The notes under the pieces: generated by a model
Database searches by the model: none
The model's input: the letters and a program-made list of their open reading frames with translations, nothing else
Told to the model about the DNA's origin: nothing
Origin: Arthrobacter sp. ISL-48
GTDB taxonomy: Bacteria > Actinomycetota > Actinomycetes > Actinomycetales > Micrococcaceae
NCBI RefSeq assembly: GCF_018613805.1
Contig: NZ_JAGGPL010000001.1
Location: 124,001 to 188,000, forward strand
DNA length: 64,000 nt
Direction of reading: 5' to 3'
In this document: positions 53,692 through 63,117 of the stretch, piece by piece
Layout: every line of letters starts with the position of its first letter
Numbering within the stretch: position 1 is the stretch's first letter
Made by a program: the position numbers and the translations under genes

Positions 53692-55659
53692 TTGCCCCAG
53701 TTTCTGCGTCTGGCCCGTCATGCTGTCGTTCTCCTGTCCTCCGCTGCCGTTTGCTCCACCTTGCTGGTAGTGGGGACCGGAACCGTAACTGCGGCATCCG
53801 CAGCCCCTCAGGTCAGTGCGAGCGGGCGCTACCTCGTCCGGTTCGCTCCTGGGGCGGATGTCCCAGGCGAGGCGAGGGCGCTGCGAGCCCAGGGGATCGG
53901 CGTCACCCGCACGTTTGAAACGGCGGTGCAGGGTGCCTCCATCAAGGCGAACGCGGCGCAGGCTGCTGCCCTTGCCGGCTCCGGAAGGGCTCTATCGGTG
54001 GAGCCGGACCTGCCGGTCACGGTTTCCGAAACCCAGCAACCCGCCCCCTGGGGACTCGACCGGTCCGACCAGCGGACCCTGCCCCTTTCCGGGTCCTACA
54101 CGCCTCCGGCGTCCGGACTGGGCGTCAGCGTTTACGTTCTCGACACCGGAATCCTCTCCTCACACGCCGACTTTGGAGGCCGGGTTGCCTCCGGGTGGTC
54201 TGCGATTGCCGACGGTACCGGGTGGAGCGACTGCAACGGGCATGGGACGCACGTGGCAGGGATCATCGGTGGAGCTGTCTACGGCGTGGCCAAAGCCGTC
54301 ACCCTCATCCCCGTGCGCGCCTTGGGCTGCGACGGTACGGGCCTTTATTCTGATGTCATAGCCGGGCTGGACTGGATTGCCGGTAACCACAAAGCCGGAA
54401 CTCCGGCGGTGGTCAACCTCAGCATCGGCGGCCCAAGCAGCAGCACCCTTGACGCCGCAGTCCAAGCCGTCATCGACGACGGCGTCACTGCAGTCGTCGC
54501 CGCAGGCAACAGTGCTACCGACGCCTGCACAGCATCCCCGGCAGACACGCCGAACGCCCTGACGGTTGCGGCCAGCGATTCCTCCGATCGGCAGGCCTCA
54601 TTCTCCAATTTCGGTACATGCGTGGACATCTACGCTCCAGGAGTAGGGATTAGTTCCGATTGGAACACCTCGTCGTCTGCCACGGCATCACTCAGCGGTA
54701 CGTCAATGGCCACCCCCCATGTGGCTGGCGCTGCAGCGCTACTTTTGTCCCAAAACCCCCTCCTGACCCCTGCCCAGGTAACGGACGCAATACTTTCTTC
54801 TGCCGACACGGGAATGATCACAGGCGCCGGTAACGGAACCCCTAACCGGCTGCTTTACATTGCCCCAACGGCGGGAGGAAGCGACTCCCCTGCTGCCGGA
54901 GCGTTTTCATCCCAGGCCCCGTTCCGGCAACTGGACACCCGCGACGGCACCGGCGGCGTCACCGGAGCCGTCGGACCCGGGGCGACCATCCGCGTCCAGG
55001 TCACCGGCCGCGGCGGGATCCCCGCCACCGGCGTCTCCGCCGTCGCCGTGAACATCACCGCCACCCAAGGCCAAAAACTCGGATACATCACCGCCTACGC
55101 CAGCGGCACCGCCCAACCAGGAACCTCCAACCTGAACTACCTCCCAGGCCAGGACATCCCCAACCTCGTCATCGCCCCCGTCGGCGCAGACGGAAAAATA
55201 GCCCTCACCAACACCTCCACCGGCACCGTCCACCTCATCGCCGACACCGCCGGCTACTACCTCGCCGGAACACCCACCGCCGCCGGAACCTATGACGCAC
55301 TAGCCCCGTTCCGGCAACTGGACACCCGCGACGGCACCGGCGGCGTCACCGAAGCCGTCGGACCCGGGGCAACCATCCGCGTCCAGGTCACCGGCCGCGG
55401 CGGGATCCCCGCCACCGGCGTCTCCGCCGTCGCCGTGAACATCACCGCCACCCAAGGCCAAAAACTCGGATACATCACCGCCTACGCCAGCGGCACCACC
55501 CAACCAGGAACCTCCAACCTGAACTACCTCCCAGGCCAGGACATCCCCAACCTCGTCATCGCCCCCGTCGGCGCAGACGGAAAAATAGCCCTCACCAACA
55601 CCTCCACCGGCACCGTCCACCTCATCGCCGACACCGCCGGCTTCTACCTCGCCGGATGA
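53692..55659 (+). CDS. Secreted S8 subtilisin-like protease with duplicated C-terminal domain
   Basis: A 655-aa exported serine protease. Signal peptide (about 1-38, [15 protein letters not shown]), an I9-type propeptide (about 45-112), and the S8 domain with D151 (VYVLDTGI), H184 (NGHGTHVAG), the asparagine in AAGNSA and S338 ([12 protein letters not shown]). After it come two 118-residue domains that are almost identical ([14 protein letters not shown] start, DTAGYYLAG or DTAGFYLAG end), a beta-rich type often repeated on actinobacterial secreted enzymes, perhaps for surface or polymer binding. The TTG start is chosen because it gives a proper signal peptide. The stop follows the second repeat directly. 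Confidence 0.9.
   Translation: MPQFLRLARHAVVLLSSAAVCSTLLVVGTGTVTAASAAPQVSASGRYLVRFAPGADVPGEARALRAQGIGVTRTFETAVQGASIKANAAQAAALAGSGRALSVEPDLPVTVSETQQPAPWGLDRSDQRTLPLSGSYTPPASGLGVSVYVLDTGILSSHADFGGRVASGWSAIADGTGWSDCNGHGTHVAGIIGGAVYGVAKAVTLIPVRALGCDGTGLYSDVIAGLDWIAGNHKAGTPAVVNLSIGGPSSSTLDAAVQAVIDDGVTAVVAAGNSATDACTASPADTPNALTVAASDSSDRQASFSNFGTCVDIYAPGVGISSDWNTSSSATASLSGTSMATPHVAGAAALLLSQNPLLTPAQVTDAILSSADTGMITGAGNGTPNRLLYIAPTAGGSDSPAAGAFSSQAPFRQLDTRDGTGGVTGAVGPGATIRVQVTGRGGIPATGVSAVAVNITATQGQKLGYITAYASGTAQPGTSNLNYLPGQDIPNLVIAPVGADGKIALTNTSTGTVHLIADTAGYYLAGTPTAAGTYDALAPFRQLDTRDGTGGVTEAVGPGATIRVQVTGRGGIPATGVSAVAVNITATQGQKLGYITAYASGTTQPGTSNLNYLPGQDIPNLVIAPVGADGKIALTNTSTGTVHLIADTAGFYLAG
54916..55269 (+). 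repeat. 354-bp duplicated domain, copy 1
   Basis: Copy 1 of a unit repeated at 55303-55656, separated by 33 bp. I count four base differences in 354 bp: one is silent and three change an amino acid (G/E, A/T, Y/F). So few changes point to a recent duplication or ongoing gene conversion. Confidence 0.93.
55303..55656 (+). repeat. 354-bp duplicated domain, copy 2
   Basis: Copy 2, ending three bases before the stop codon ends. Same frame as copy 1. Confidence 0.93.
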
Positions 55660-55680
55660 AGGCCTCCTGTGATGCTGCCG

Positions 55681-55710
55681 CCGCACCCGCATATGCCGCA
55701 CCCGCATATG
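55681..55710. repeat. 15-bp perfect tandem repeat
   Basis: CCGCACCCGCATATG occurs twice in direct succession, 22 bp after the subtilase stop. It lies outside any gene and has no known role. Confidence 0.85.
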
Positions 55711-55785
55711 TTGACAAGAAAGGGCCCCCATCCAGTAAGGCAACCCTTAGCTGAGAGCCCGATCACAAAGTGCCAAGATGTTGGC

Positions 55786-56424
55786 ATGCGCATGGATCAC
55801 GTCTCTTACGCCTGTGAACACGATGGCCTCGCGGCCACTACCGAACGTATATCTTCTGCCCTCGGAGTTGAGGCAGTGAAGGGAGGGGTGCACCCACGTT
55901 TCGGAACCCGGAACATGATTATCCCGCTCGCCGGCCACAAATATCTTGAAGTGGTCGAGGTGCTCGACCACCCCGCCTCGGACAAGGCCCCGTTCGGACA
56001 AGCCGTCCGGGCACGCTCCGCGGCCGGCGGCGGATGGATGGGCTGGTGCGTCGAAGTAGACAACCTCGCCCCCTTCGAACAGCGGCTGGGACGCGCGGCA
56101 GTCAACGGCAACCGCAAGTTCCCTGACGGCCGCGAACTCGTCTGGAAGCAGATCGGAATCCTGGGTCTCATTGCTGACCCGCAGGTTCCGTACATGCTGA
56201 AGTGGGAAGGCGACCCCGCCCTCCACCCGTCCAACGCCTACACGAGCAACGTTAAGATGTCCTGCCTCACCATTGCCGGATCGGCCGAACGGGTCACCGA
56301 ATGGCTGGGCGAACCTGTCGAAAAGCCCCTTGAGGACGTGGCCGTTGACTGGGTGGCTCCGCATGGAACACCTGGCATCCTGTCCGTCACGTTCGAAACC
56401 GCCACCGGAGCAGTCACCATCTGA
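55786..56424 (+). CDS. VOC/glyoxalase-like domain protein
   Basis: A 212-aa protein of the glyoxalase-like (VOC) fold. It begins MRMDHVSYACEHDGLAATTE, with a possible metal-binding histidine at H5, and has a second half starting VKMSCLTIAG; the conserved EVVEVLDHP holds a possible metal ligand. Function within the fold is open. ATG at 55786; an ATG two codons later is also possible. Convergent with the CPBP protease, with a long hairpin between. Confidence 0.8.
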   Translation: MRMDHVSYACEHDGLAATTERISSALGVEAVKGGVHPRFGTRNMIIPLAGHKYLEVVEVLDHPASDKAPFGQAVRARSAAGGGWMGWCVEVDNLAPFEQRLGRAAVNGNRKFPDGRELVWKQIGILGLIADPQVPYMLKWEGDPALHPSNAYTSNVKMSCLTIAGSAERVTEWLGEPVEKPLEDVAVDWVAPHGTPGILSVTFETATGAVTI

Positions 56425-56496
56425 TTCTTTCTCCGGGCGGATTCCCAGCGGGACTCCGACCATCCCGGGCGACGATGCCCGGATAGCCGTCCAATC

Positions 56497-56548
56497 TTCG
56501 GCCGCCATCAGCGGGTGCCAACGACGTCACCTACCGATGGCGGCCGAA
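56497..56548. terminator. 13-bp perfect inverted repeat between convergent genes
   Basis: TTCGGCCGCCATC and GATGGCGGCCGAA are separated by 26 bases. The repeat lies between the VOC gene (+) and the CPBP gene (-) and could end both transcripts. The long loop and missing U-run make it atypical. Confidence 0.5.
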
Positions 56549-56600
56549 TTACTTTAAGACAGCCGCGAAGCCAAACCCACTGGCATCGAACCCACGGCCG

Positions 56601-57380
56601 TCAACCCAGGCCAACGGACTTGCCAAAGAGGCTGAAGCCCACGAAGGCCACGATGTCCAGCAGGGAATGCGCGATGACCAGCGGCATGACGCGCTTAGTC
56701 CTGGTGTAGATCCAGGCGAAGACCACACCCATCACGGCATTGCCGATGAACGGTCCGAAGCCCTGGTAGAGGTGGTAGCTGCCCCGCAGCATGGAACTGG
56801 TAAAGATCGCCAGGGGCATGCTCCAGCCGAATTTCCCAAAGCGGTCAAGGAGGTAGCCCACCACTATGACTTCCTCGACCACAGCATGCCGCACCGCCGA
56901 CAGGATCAGCACCGGAATGGTCCACCAGTAGGAATCAAGCGCGCTCGGGATGATGGCGGTGGTGATCCCCAGCGCCCGGCCGGCGGCATACAGTCCCAGG
57001 GACGGAATTCCGATCGCGGCGGCCAGGCCAATACCCTGCAGGAGGTCACGCCCCGGCCTGGCGAAGTTAAAGCCCAGCTTCCGGAAGGCCGAACCGCTGT
57101 GGGCTCCGTCCCCCGCACCTGGCTGCCGCTGATCCGTGAGGAAATAAATGACCAGCAGCACCGGCACCAGGGCGAAGATGATGTCCAGCAGCTGGTACGT
57201 GAGGTCGAAGTATTCACGGGTGCTTTGCGACGGGTTCAGCGTAGACGTGCCTTGCGCGAGCGGAGCGCGCGTCATCTTATCGAGCAGCTGAACCACGGAG
57301 TAGACAGCGGACTGCCCCAGTGACAGTCCCAGTACTATCCAGACTTCGATGCGCAGCCGACGGCGTGAGGGAACCAACAT
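56601..57380 (-). CDS. CPBP-family intramembrane metalloprotease (CAAX protease-like)
   Basis: A 259-aa membrane protein with about seven helices. The family motifs are visible: the glutamate pair in HAVVEEVIVVGYLLDRFG, the histidine in GSYHLYQGFGPFIGN and the C-terminal HSLLD. The usual EExxxR reads EEVIVVGYLLDR, so the arginine is displaced. Substrate unknown; bacterial members work in bacteriocin immunity or protein processing. The ATG at 57380 is the first with family similarity. Downstream of the DeoR gene, same strand. Confidence 0.82.
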   Translation of the reverse strand: MLVPSRRRLRIEVWIVLGLSLGQSAVYSVVQLLDKMTRAPLAQGTSTLNPSQSTREYFDLTYQLLDIIFALVPVLLVIYFLTDQRQPGAGDGAHSGSAFRKLGFNFARPGRDLLQGIGLAAAIGIPSLGLYAAGRALGITTAIIPSALDSYWWTIPVLILSAVRHAVVEEVIVVGYLLDRFGKFGWSMPLAIFTSSMLRGSYHLYQGFGPFIGNAVMGVVFAWIYTRTKRVMPLVIAHSLLDIVAFVGFSLFGKSVGLG

Positions 57381-57438
57381 GTTCCCATCTTGCCTGCAGT
57401 TTCTGGTTCTTTGCTGAGGCTCCGCCTTTTGGCAGGCT

Positions 57439-58233
57439 TCAGGCGATGTGGGGCGCCACGATGACTTCCGTACCTGAAGCCTCGAAGGCCGCCTTGTCCT
57501 TGGCGGATATGCCGGCATCCGTAATCAGGCGGGTGAATTCATAGCCGTCCATCGTGGCGAAGGCCCGGACGCCCACCTTGGATGAGTCGGCCAGCACGTA
57601 GGAGACCCTGGCCCGGCTGGCCAGGAGGGCGTTCACGGAGGCCTCGCCTTCTCCTGTGTTGGTGGGCCCCACCTCGGGGTCGATGCCGTTGACACCGATG
57701 AACGCTATGTCCAGGACCACCTTCTGCATAATGATGTCGGTATACGGCCCCACCAGTTCATAGGAGCGCGGATTGAGGATGCCGCCGGTCACCATGACTT
57801 TGATGTTGGGGCGTACCGCCAGTTGGGCCGCGATGTTGATGGCGTTGGTAACCACTGTCAGTGTGGGCTGGTTGGACGGTGAATTGAGGTCTTCACGGGT
57901 CGCCAGGATCTGGGCCAGGGCCGTGCTGGTGGTGCCGCCGCAGAGCCCGATCACCGAGCCGGGGGCGATGAGCTCGGAGGCAGCCCTGGCAATGTCTTCC
58001 TTGGCCTGCCCATGGTCGTCCCTGTTGTACCGCCCGGGGAGGTCGTAAGCCAGGGCGCCGGTTGTGGCGCCGCCCCGGGTCCTGGTCAGGAGGCGCCGTT
58101 TGGCGAGGCTGTCCAAGTCCCGCCGAGCGGTGGCCGGTGAAACGCCGAGGCTGCCGACGATCTCCTCCACTTCGACCTGGCCGGTCTTGGCCAGGAGGTC
58201 CAGGATGGCGGTCAGGCGGTCGGTGCGGGTCAT
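57439..58233 (-). CDS. DeoR-family transcriptional regulator
   Basis: A 264-aa sugar-type repressor: an N-terminal DeoR HTH (DRLTAILDLLAKTGQVEVEE, SLGVSPATARRDLDSLAKR) and a C-terminal phosphosugar sensor domain with GGTTSTALAQIL (phosphate loop), VTGGILNPRSYELVG and the end motif VLADSSKVGVRAFA. The effector is probably a sugar phosphate. The ATG at 58233 with GAGAGG upstream is chosen over a GTG at 58260. It follows hutI on the same strand but with 96 bp between. Confidence 0.9.
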   Translation of the reverse strand: MTRTDRLTAILDLLAKTGQVEVEEIVGSLGVSPATARRDLDSLAKRRLLTRTRGGATTGALAYDLPGRYNRDDHGQAKEDIARAASELIAPGSVIGLCGGTTSTALAQILATREDLNSPSNQPTLTVVTNAINIAAQLAVRPNIKVMVTGGILNPRSYELVGPYTDIIMQKVVLDIAFIGVNGIDPEVGPTNTGEGEASVNALLASRARVSYVLADSSKVGVRAFATMDGYEFTRLITDAGISAKDKAAFEASGTEVIVAPHIA

Positions 58234-58329
58234 GCGGGCCTCTCGGGTTTCAAGAGTCACCAGGGAAGTGACGTTTTCTGATCATAACAGAGGTCAAACA
58301 ATCAAGTAACGTCATATAGCCGGTTGGCG

Positions 58330-59541
58330 TCAGCGCGCCCGGACTCCTGCCCGCCACACAGCGTACGTGAGCGGCATGCCCGGACGGTAGGCGAGGTGCG
58401 TAGCGGACGGAGCATTAAGCATGTGCAGGTCCGCGCGGTGTCCGACGGCGAGGGAGCCCACCGCCCGTCCGCCGTCGACGTCGTTCCCGGTGTCGCGGTG
58501 CAGCGCCAGCGCGCCGCCGTACGTCGCGGCCCGTACCGCCTCGTGGACGGTGAGCCCCATCTGCAACACTGCCGTGGCCACGCAGAATGCCATGGAGCTG
58601 GTGTAGGAGGTGCCGGGGTTGCAGTTGGAGGCGAGCGCCACCTGCACCCCCGCGTCCAGGAGCCGGCGTCCGGGAGCGAGCGGCTGCCTGGTGGAGAGGT
58701 CGCAGGCCGGTAGGCACGTAGCCACCGTGCCACGGGGTCCAGCGCCCGTGCCGGGGTTCCAGCCGGACCAGCTGCCGGCGAGCGCCGCCACGTCGTGGTC
58801 AGATAAGTAATTCACATGGTCAACGCTCGCGGCGCCGAACTCCACAGCAAGCCGTACCCCGGGGCCTTCGCCCAGCTGGTTGCCGTGGACGCGCAGGCGC
58901 AGCCCGGCGTCGCCGCAGGCCTGCAGGACCTGGCGGGATTGTGCTTCGCTGAAAGCACCCTCCTCGCAGAACACGTCCGCCCAGCGCACATAGGGCCGGA
59001 CGGCGTCCAGCATTGGCCCGCAGACCAGTTCCGTGTACGCATCCGCATCCCAGCCTGCCGGGACCAGGTGTGCTCCGAGGTAGGTCACGTCATCCGCAAC
59101 GGTGGAAGCGATGCGGGCACTCCGGGCCTCGTGCTCGACGTCGAGTCCGTACCCTGTCTTTGTTTCGACATAGGTGGTTCCCTGGGATACCGCCTCTGCC
59201 ACCCGGCCCATCGCCAGGCGCGTCAGCTCAAAATCCGACGTACGGCGCGTGGCGTCCACGGTCACGGCGATGCCTCCCGCCGAGTACGACTCGCCTGCCA
59301 TTCGCGCCTCGAACTCAGCGGTCCGGTCTCCGGCGAAGACCAGGTGGGTGTGGGAGTCCACCCAGCCGGGCAGCAAGGCACGGCCTCCCGCGTCCACTGC
59401 GTCATCAGCGGCCGGGGCACTGCTGGCCGCCCCGATCCAGGCAATCCGTTCGCCCTCGACCACCACGGCGGCGTCCTTCAGGATCCGGTGCTCCAGGTCC
59501 TGGGTCATCAGCTCGGCAATGTTGGTGATCAGGGTGCTCAT
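58330..59541 (-). CDS. hutI: Imidazolonepropionase
   Basis: Third enzyme of histidine breakdown; opens the imidazolone ring to formiminoglutamate. The 403-aa amidohydrolase has the metal site HTHLVFAGDR, then TGYGLDVEHEARS, the histidine in LRVHGNQL, DHVNYLSD and the final aspartate region LASNCNPGT, all as in HutI. The ATG at 59541 begins MSTLITNIAELMTQD. It is followed by the DeoR gene and preceded 11 bp upstream by a FAD oxidoreductase, so an operon is likely. hutU and hutH are not in the window. Confidence 0.93.
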   Translation of the reverse strand: MSTLITNIAELMTQDLEHRILKDAAVVVEGERIAWIGAASSAPAADDAVDAGGRALLPGWVDSHTHLVFAGDRTAEFEARMAGESYSAGGIAVTVDATRRTSDFELTRLAMGRVAEAVSQGTTYVETKTGYGLDVEHEARSARIASTVADDVTYLGAHLVPAGWDADAYTELVCGPMLDAVRPYVRWADVFCEEGAFSEAQSRQVLQACGDAGLRLRVHGNQLGEGPGVRLAVEFGAASVDHVNYLSDHDVAALAGSWSGWNPGTGAGPRGTVATCLPACDLSTRQPLAPGRRLLDAGVQVALASNCNPGTSYTSSMAFCVATAVLQMGLTVHEAVRAATYGGALALHRDTGNDVDGGRAVGSLAVGHRADLHMLNAPSATHLAYRPGMPLTYAVWRAGVRAR

Positions 59542-59552
59542 GAAACCATTCT

Positions 59553-60659
59553 TCAGCGCCGGATGGACCAGCGGGTGGCGGCGAGGGCCTGCTCTGTCCG
59601 GGATGCCGGACGGTTGGCCGCATCCGTGGTCTGTCCCGCCAAGATCTGGGCTGCCGCCAGCTCCGCCATGGCCGCGGAAGTCTGGAAGCCGTAGCCGCCT
59701 TGGCCGGCGAGCCAGTAGAAGCCGGGAGCCTCGGCGTCGAATCCTGCCACCGGGATGCCGTCGGCCGCCTCGGTCCGGAGCCCGGTCCACGCCGTCCGGA
59801 CGCCGCGGATCCCGAGCGTGGTCACCTGGTTGAGCTTCGCCACCAGCCGCTCCACATCCCCGGGGCGGGGCCGCGCGTCCTCCGGCCCGCTGGGAACCGC
59901 CTCCGACGGCGATATCAGCACATCGGCGCCTTCGCGGCGGAAATAGAAGGAGTTGTCCGCAGCAGCCACCATGGGGCTATGCTCCGGCAGCGGATGTTCG
60001 ACGTCGACAATCGCCGCTGTGCGCCGGTACGGCTGCAGGCCCAGCTTCTCCACTCCGCTGGTCACCGCGAGTTCGTCCGCCCAGGCACCGGCTGCGTTGA
60101 CCATCACGCCGGCCTGGAATGCTTCCGGCCCTGCCCCGATCTCCCAGCCGGAACCCAGCCTTTGGCCCGAGTGCACGCGGGCGCCTGTGATGATGTCGGC
60201 TCCCGCTGCTTCCGCCCGCTGCCTGTGGTCAGCCAGGAGCAGCGGCGCGTCGCAGCCAAAGGAACCGGTATCCAGGCCGGCCGCAGAGAAAGACTCAGGA
60301 ACCAGCTCGGGGCACAGTTCCAGGGCTTCGGCATGGGTGATGATGCGCATCTGCCCACTGGCCTCCGACCGGACTGTTTCCTCGGTGCCGATGAGCATGA
60401 AGCTCCGCGGGGCCAACACGGGTTGCGGCAGTTCCGCGTCCCGGGCGGCAATCAGTTCCAGGGTCCGGGCTGTCAGCTCCTGGACCACAGCGGGGCCAAA
60501 ACTGGGGATCAGCTGGCGGGCGGAGCGCGAGGACGTATGGTAGCCGAGCTCCTGCTCCGCTTCCACGAGGGCCACACTGCAGCTGCCTGCGAGCGCCGAG
60601 GCAAGGGACAGGCCGGCAATGCCGCCGCCCACGATCAGGACATCGTACCGTGCTGTCAT
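59553..60659 (-). CDS. FAD-dependent oxidoreductase (D-amino-acid oxidase fold)
   Basis: A 368-aa flavoprotein with the dinucleotide motif VLIVGGGIAGLSLASAL, the FAD segment VNAAGAWADELA and the late GLRTEAADGIPVAGFD and WLAGQGGYGFQTS. This is the DAO family, including glycine/sarcosine oxidases and dehydrogenases. The substrate is not evident; between hutI and kbl-tdh, an amino acid or amine is likely. The stop lies 11 bp before hutI. Confidence 0.85.
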   Translation of the reverse strand: MTARYDVLIVGGGIAGLSLASALAGSCSVALVEAEQELGYHTSSRSARQLIPSFGPAVVQELTARTLELIAARDAELPQPVLAPRSFMLIGTEETVRSEASGQMRIITHAEALELCPELVPESFSAAGLDTGSFGCDAPLLLADHRQRAEAAGADIITGARVHSGQRLGSGWEIGAGPEAFQAGVMVNAAGAWADELAVTSGVEKLGLQPYRRTAAIVDVEHPLPEHSPMVAAADNSFYFRREGADVLISPSEAVPSGPEDARPRPGDVERLVAKLNQVTTLGIRGVRTAWTGLRTEAADGIPVAGFDAEAPGFYWLAGQGGYGFQTSAAMAELAAAQILAGQTTDAANRPASRTEQALAATRWSIRR

Positions 60660-60731
60660 GGCTCCATCCTCGCAGAGTCCGCGCTGGCAGAGCCGCCGCG
60701 TGAGCAGTTGCCGCCCAGCGGCGTCGGCGGA

Positions 60732-61928
60732 TTAGGCTGCCACTGCCGCCCGGCTGGCGACGAAGGCATTCACGCACGCTTCGACGTCGTCCGCCGAGTG
60801 CGACGCCGAGAGCTGCACCCGGATGCGGGCGGCACCACGCGGAACCACAGGGAAGCTGAAGGCGGTGACAAAGACGCCATGCTGGAGCATTTGGTCAGCC
60901 ACCTTGGCGGCCTGCACAGCGTCGCCGAACATCACCGGAACGATCGCGTGCTCGCCGTCCAGGAGTTCAAATCCTTCCTCCGTCATCCGCCGGCGGAACA
61001 GCCCGGCATTCTCGAAAAGCCGGCTGCGCAGCTCGCCGGAGTTTTCCACGAGGTCCAGTGCCTTGATGGTGGCAGCCACGATGGCCGGGGCCAGGGAGTT
61101 GGAGAACAGGTAGGGGCGTGCCTTCTGGCGGAGCATTGCCACCACCTCACGGCGACCGGAGACATAGCCGCCAGACGCACCGCCAAGCGCCTTGCCGAAC
61201 GTTCCCGTGTAGAGGTCCACCCGGTGTGACACTCCCGCGTGTTCGGGCGTCCCTGCTCCGGTTGGGCCCATGAAGCCGACCGCATGCGAATCGTCCACCA
61301 TGACCAGGGCGTCGTGCTTTTCCGCGAGGTCGCAGATGGCTTCCAGCGGGGCGAGATATCCGTCCATGGAGAAGACGCCGTCGGTCACGATGATCCTGCG
61401 CCGGGTATCCTTCGCCGCCACCAGTTGGGCCTCAAGGTCCGCCAAGTCCCGGTTGGCGTAACGGAACCGCTGCGCCTTGCAGAGGCGGATGCCGTCAATA
61501 ATCGATGCGTGGTTCAGGGCGTCGGAGATGATGGCATCCTCCGGCCCAAACAGCGACTCGAACACTCCCCCGTTGGCGTCGAAGCAGCTGGAGAACAGGA
61601 TGGTGTCCTCGGTGCCCAGGAATGTCGAGACCCTGGCTTCCAGTTCCAGGTGCAGGTCCTGGGTGCCGCAGATGAAGCGGACGCTCGCCATGCCGAATCC
61701 CCGCTCGTCCATCGCGGACTTGGCGGCAGCAATGATGTCCGGGTGGTCGGCCAGGCCCAGGTAGTTGTTGGCGCAGAAGTTCAGAACATTGGCGCCCGGG
61801 CGGCCGATCTGCCCTGCCGTGATGTGGCTGGACTGCGGTGAATTGATGCTTCGTTCGGTCTTGAAGAGTCCGGCGGAGCGGATCTCTTCGAGCTCTGCCT
61901 GCAGTTGGTCCTTGATCGAGGTGTACAT
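60732..61928 (-). CDS. kbl: Glycine C-acetyltransferase (2-amino-3-ketobutyrate CoA ligase)
   Basis: Cleaves 2-amino-3-ketobutyrate with CoA to glycine and acetyl-CoA, the second step of threonine breakdown. The 398-aa PLP enzyme shows [15 protein letters not shown] near the start, [26 protein letters not shown] and the PLP lysine K246 in [14 protein letters not shown]. Its ATG is 8 bp after the tdh stop. Together tdh and kbl form the complete Tdh-Kbl pathway. Confidence 0.95.
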   Translation of the reverse strand: MYTSIKDQLQAELEEIRSAGLFKTERSINSPQSSHITAGQIGRPGANVLNFCANNYLGLADHPDIIAAAKSAMDERGFGMASVRFICGTQDLHLELEARVSTFLGTEDTILFSSCFDANGGVFESLFGPEDAIISDALNHASIIDGIRLCKAQRFRYANRDLADLEAQLVAAKDTRRRIIVTDGVFSMDGYLAPLEAICDLAEKHDALVMVDDSHAVGFMGPTGAGTPEHAGVSHRVDLYTGTFGKALGGASGGYVSGRREVVAMLRQKARPYLFSNSLAPAIVAATIKALDLVENSGELRSRLFENAGLFRRRMTEEGFELLDGEHAIVPVMFGDAVQAAKVADQMLQHGVFVTAFSFPVVPRGAARIRVQLSASHSADDVEACVNAFVASRAAVAA

Positions 61929-61936
61929 GGTGCTCC

Positions 61937-62983
61937 TTAGAATTCGGTCCAGTCGAGGACAACTTTGCCGCCCAGGCCGGCGCGGGCGATGTCGAAGCCC
62001 TTTTCCCACTCGGCGGCCGGCAGCGTGTCAGTGACCACCGCCGAGACGGCTGCGTGCAGCACCGGATTGGAGGAGAGCATGGCGCTCATGGCGTACCAGG
62101 TCTCGAACATCTCGCGGCCGTAGATGCCCTTCAGGGTCAGCATATGGGTGACAACCTTGCCCCAGTCGATGGTGATGGACTCGCTGGGCAGGCCGAGCAT
62201 GGCGATGCGGCCGCCGTGGTTCATGTTGTCGATCATCTCAGGCAATGCGGCGGGGTGGCCGGACATCTCCATGCCGATATCAAAGCCCTCACGCATCCCG
62301 AGTTCCCGTTGCGCATCCCGGACCCGAGTGGTGGACACGTCAATGGCAAGGTCCACGCCCAGCCGGCGGGCCAAGTCCAGGCGCGGCCGGGAAACGTCCG
62401 TGATGGCGATTTTGCGCGCGCCCGCGTGGCGGGCCACGGCAATGGCCATCAGGCCGATGGGGCCGGCACCGGTGATGAGGACGTCCTCGCCCACGAGCGG
62501 AAAGCTCAGGGCGGTGTGGACGGCGTTGCCGAAGGGGTCGAAGATGGCACCGAGCTGCGGAGTGACCGACGCGTCGTGGTGGACCCAGACGTTGGTTTCG
62601 GGGATCACGACGAACTCCGCGAACGCGCCGTCGCGCTGGACGCCCACGCTCACCGTGTGGATGCACATCTGTCTGCGCCCGGCGCGGCAGTTGCGGCAGA
62701 TTCCGCAGACGACGTGGCCCTCACCGGACACCCTGTCGCCTACCTTGACGTCGCGGACGTCCGCGCCTGTTTCCACCACTTCGCCGTAAAACTCGTGGCC
62801 GGCAATGAGCGGGGTTTCGATGATGCCCTGGGCCCAGGCATCCCACGCCTGGATGTGGAGGTCGGTTCCGCAGATGCCGGTGGTCATGACGCGGATTTTT
62901 ACTTCGGCGGCGCCTGCCTCGGGCTCCGGACGGTCCACCAGCTCGAATCCCGCTTGCGGGCCGGCCTTGTACAGAGCCTTCAT
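61937..62983 (-). CDS. tdh: L-threonine 3-dehydrogenase
   Basis: Oxidises threonine with NAD to 2-amino-3-ketobutyrate. In 348 residues: catalytic zinc ligand C38 in [16 protein letters not shown], the structural zinc cysteines in [15 protein letters not shown], the [12 protein letters not shown] stretch specific to Tdh, and the NAD motif [11 protein letters not shown]. The ATG at 62983 has GAGGAAG six bases upstream. First gene of the tdh-kbl operon, divergent from a LysR regulator with 134 bp between. Confidence 0.95.
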   Translation of the reverse strand: MKALYKAGPQAGFELVDRPEPEAGAAEVKIRVMTTGICGTDLHIQAWDAWAQGIIETPLIAGHEFYGEVVETGADVRDVKVGDRVSGEGHVVCGICRNCRAGRRQMCIHTVSVGVQRDGAFAEFVVIPETNVWVHHDASVTPQLGAIFDPFGNAVHTALSFPLVGEDVLITGAGPIGLMAIAVARHAGARKIAITDVSRPRLDLARRLGVDLAIDVSTTRVRDAQRELGMREGFDIGMEMSGHPAALPEMIDNMNHGGRIAMLGLPSESITIDWGKVVTHMLTLKGIYGREMFETWYAMSAMLSSNPVLHAAVSAVVTDTLPAAEWEKGFDIARAGLGGKVVLDWTEF

Positions 62984-62997
62984 CGGCTTCCTCACTC

Positions 62998-63102
62998 TAG
63001 AAACGCTAAACCTTCGGCAACGTGCTGCCCGTCCCATTACAACGAGTAGAAGGCATTAGCACAACGGCAATCTTCTCAATCGACGATGTAGAAACAGCTA
63101 AA
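62998..63102. promoter_or_regulatory. Direct repeats in the tdh/LysR intergenic region
   Basis: TAGAAACGCTAAA at 62998-63010 and TAGAAACAGCTAAA at 63089-63102 differ by one inserted base. They flank the middle of the divergent region and are close to the two starts. LysR proteins bind two separated sites in such regions, so both could be contacted by the divergent regulator. Confidence 0.45.
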
Positions 63103-63105
63103 GGA

Positions 63106-63111
63106 TAGGCT
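63106..63111 (+). promoter_or_regulatory. -10 element TAGGCT in front of the LysR gene
   Basis: TAGGCT ends six bases before the ATG at 63118, with no ribosome site, which fits a leaderless transcript. Confidence 0.45.
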
Positions 63112-63117
63112 GGTCCG

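Noticed and set aside
54916..55656. Insertion-sequence ends or an inserted element in the subtilase gene
   Set aside because: The repeats are coding, in frame and direct, with no inverted ends or transposase; it is a domain duplication.
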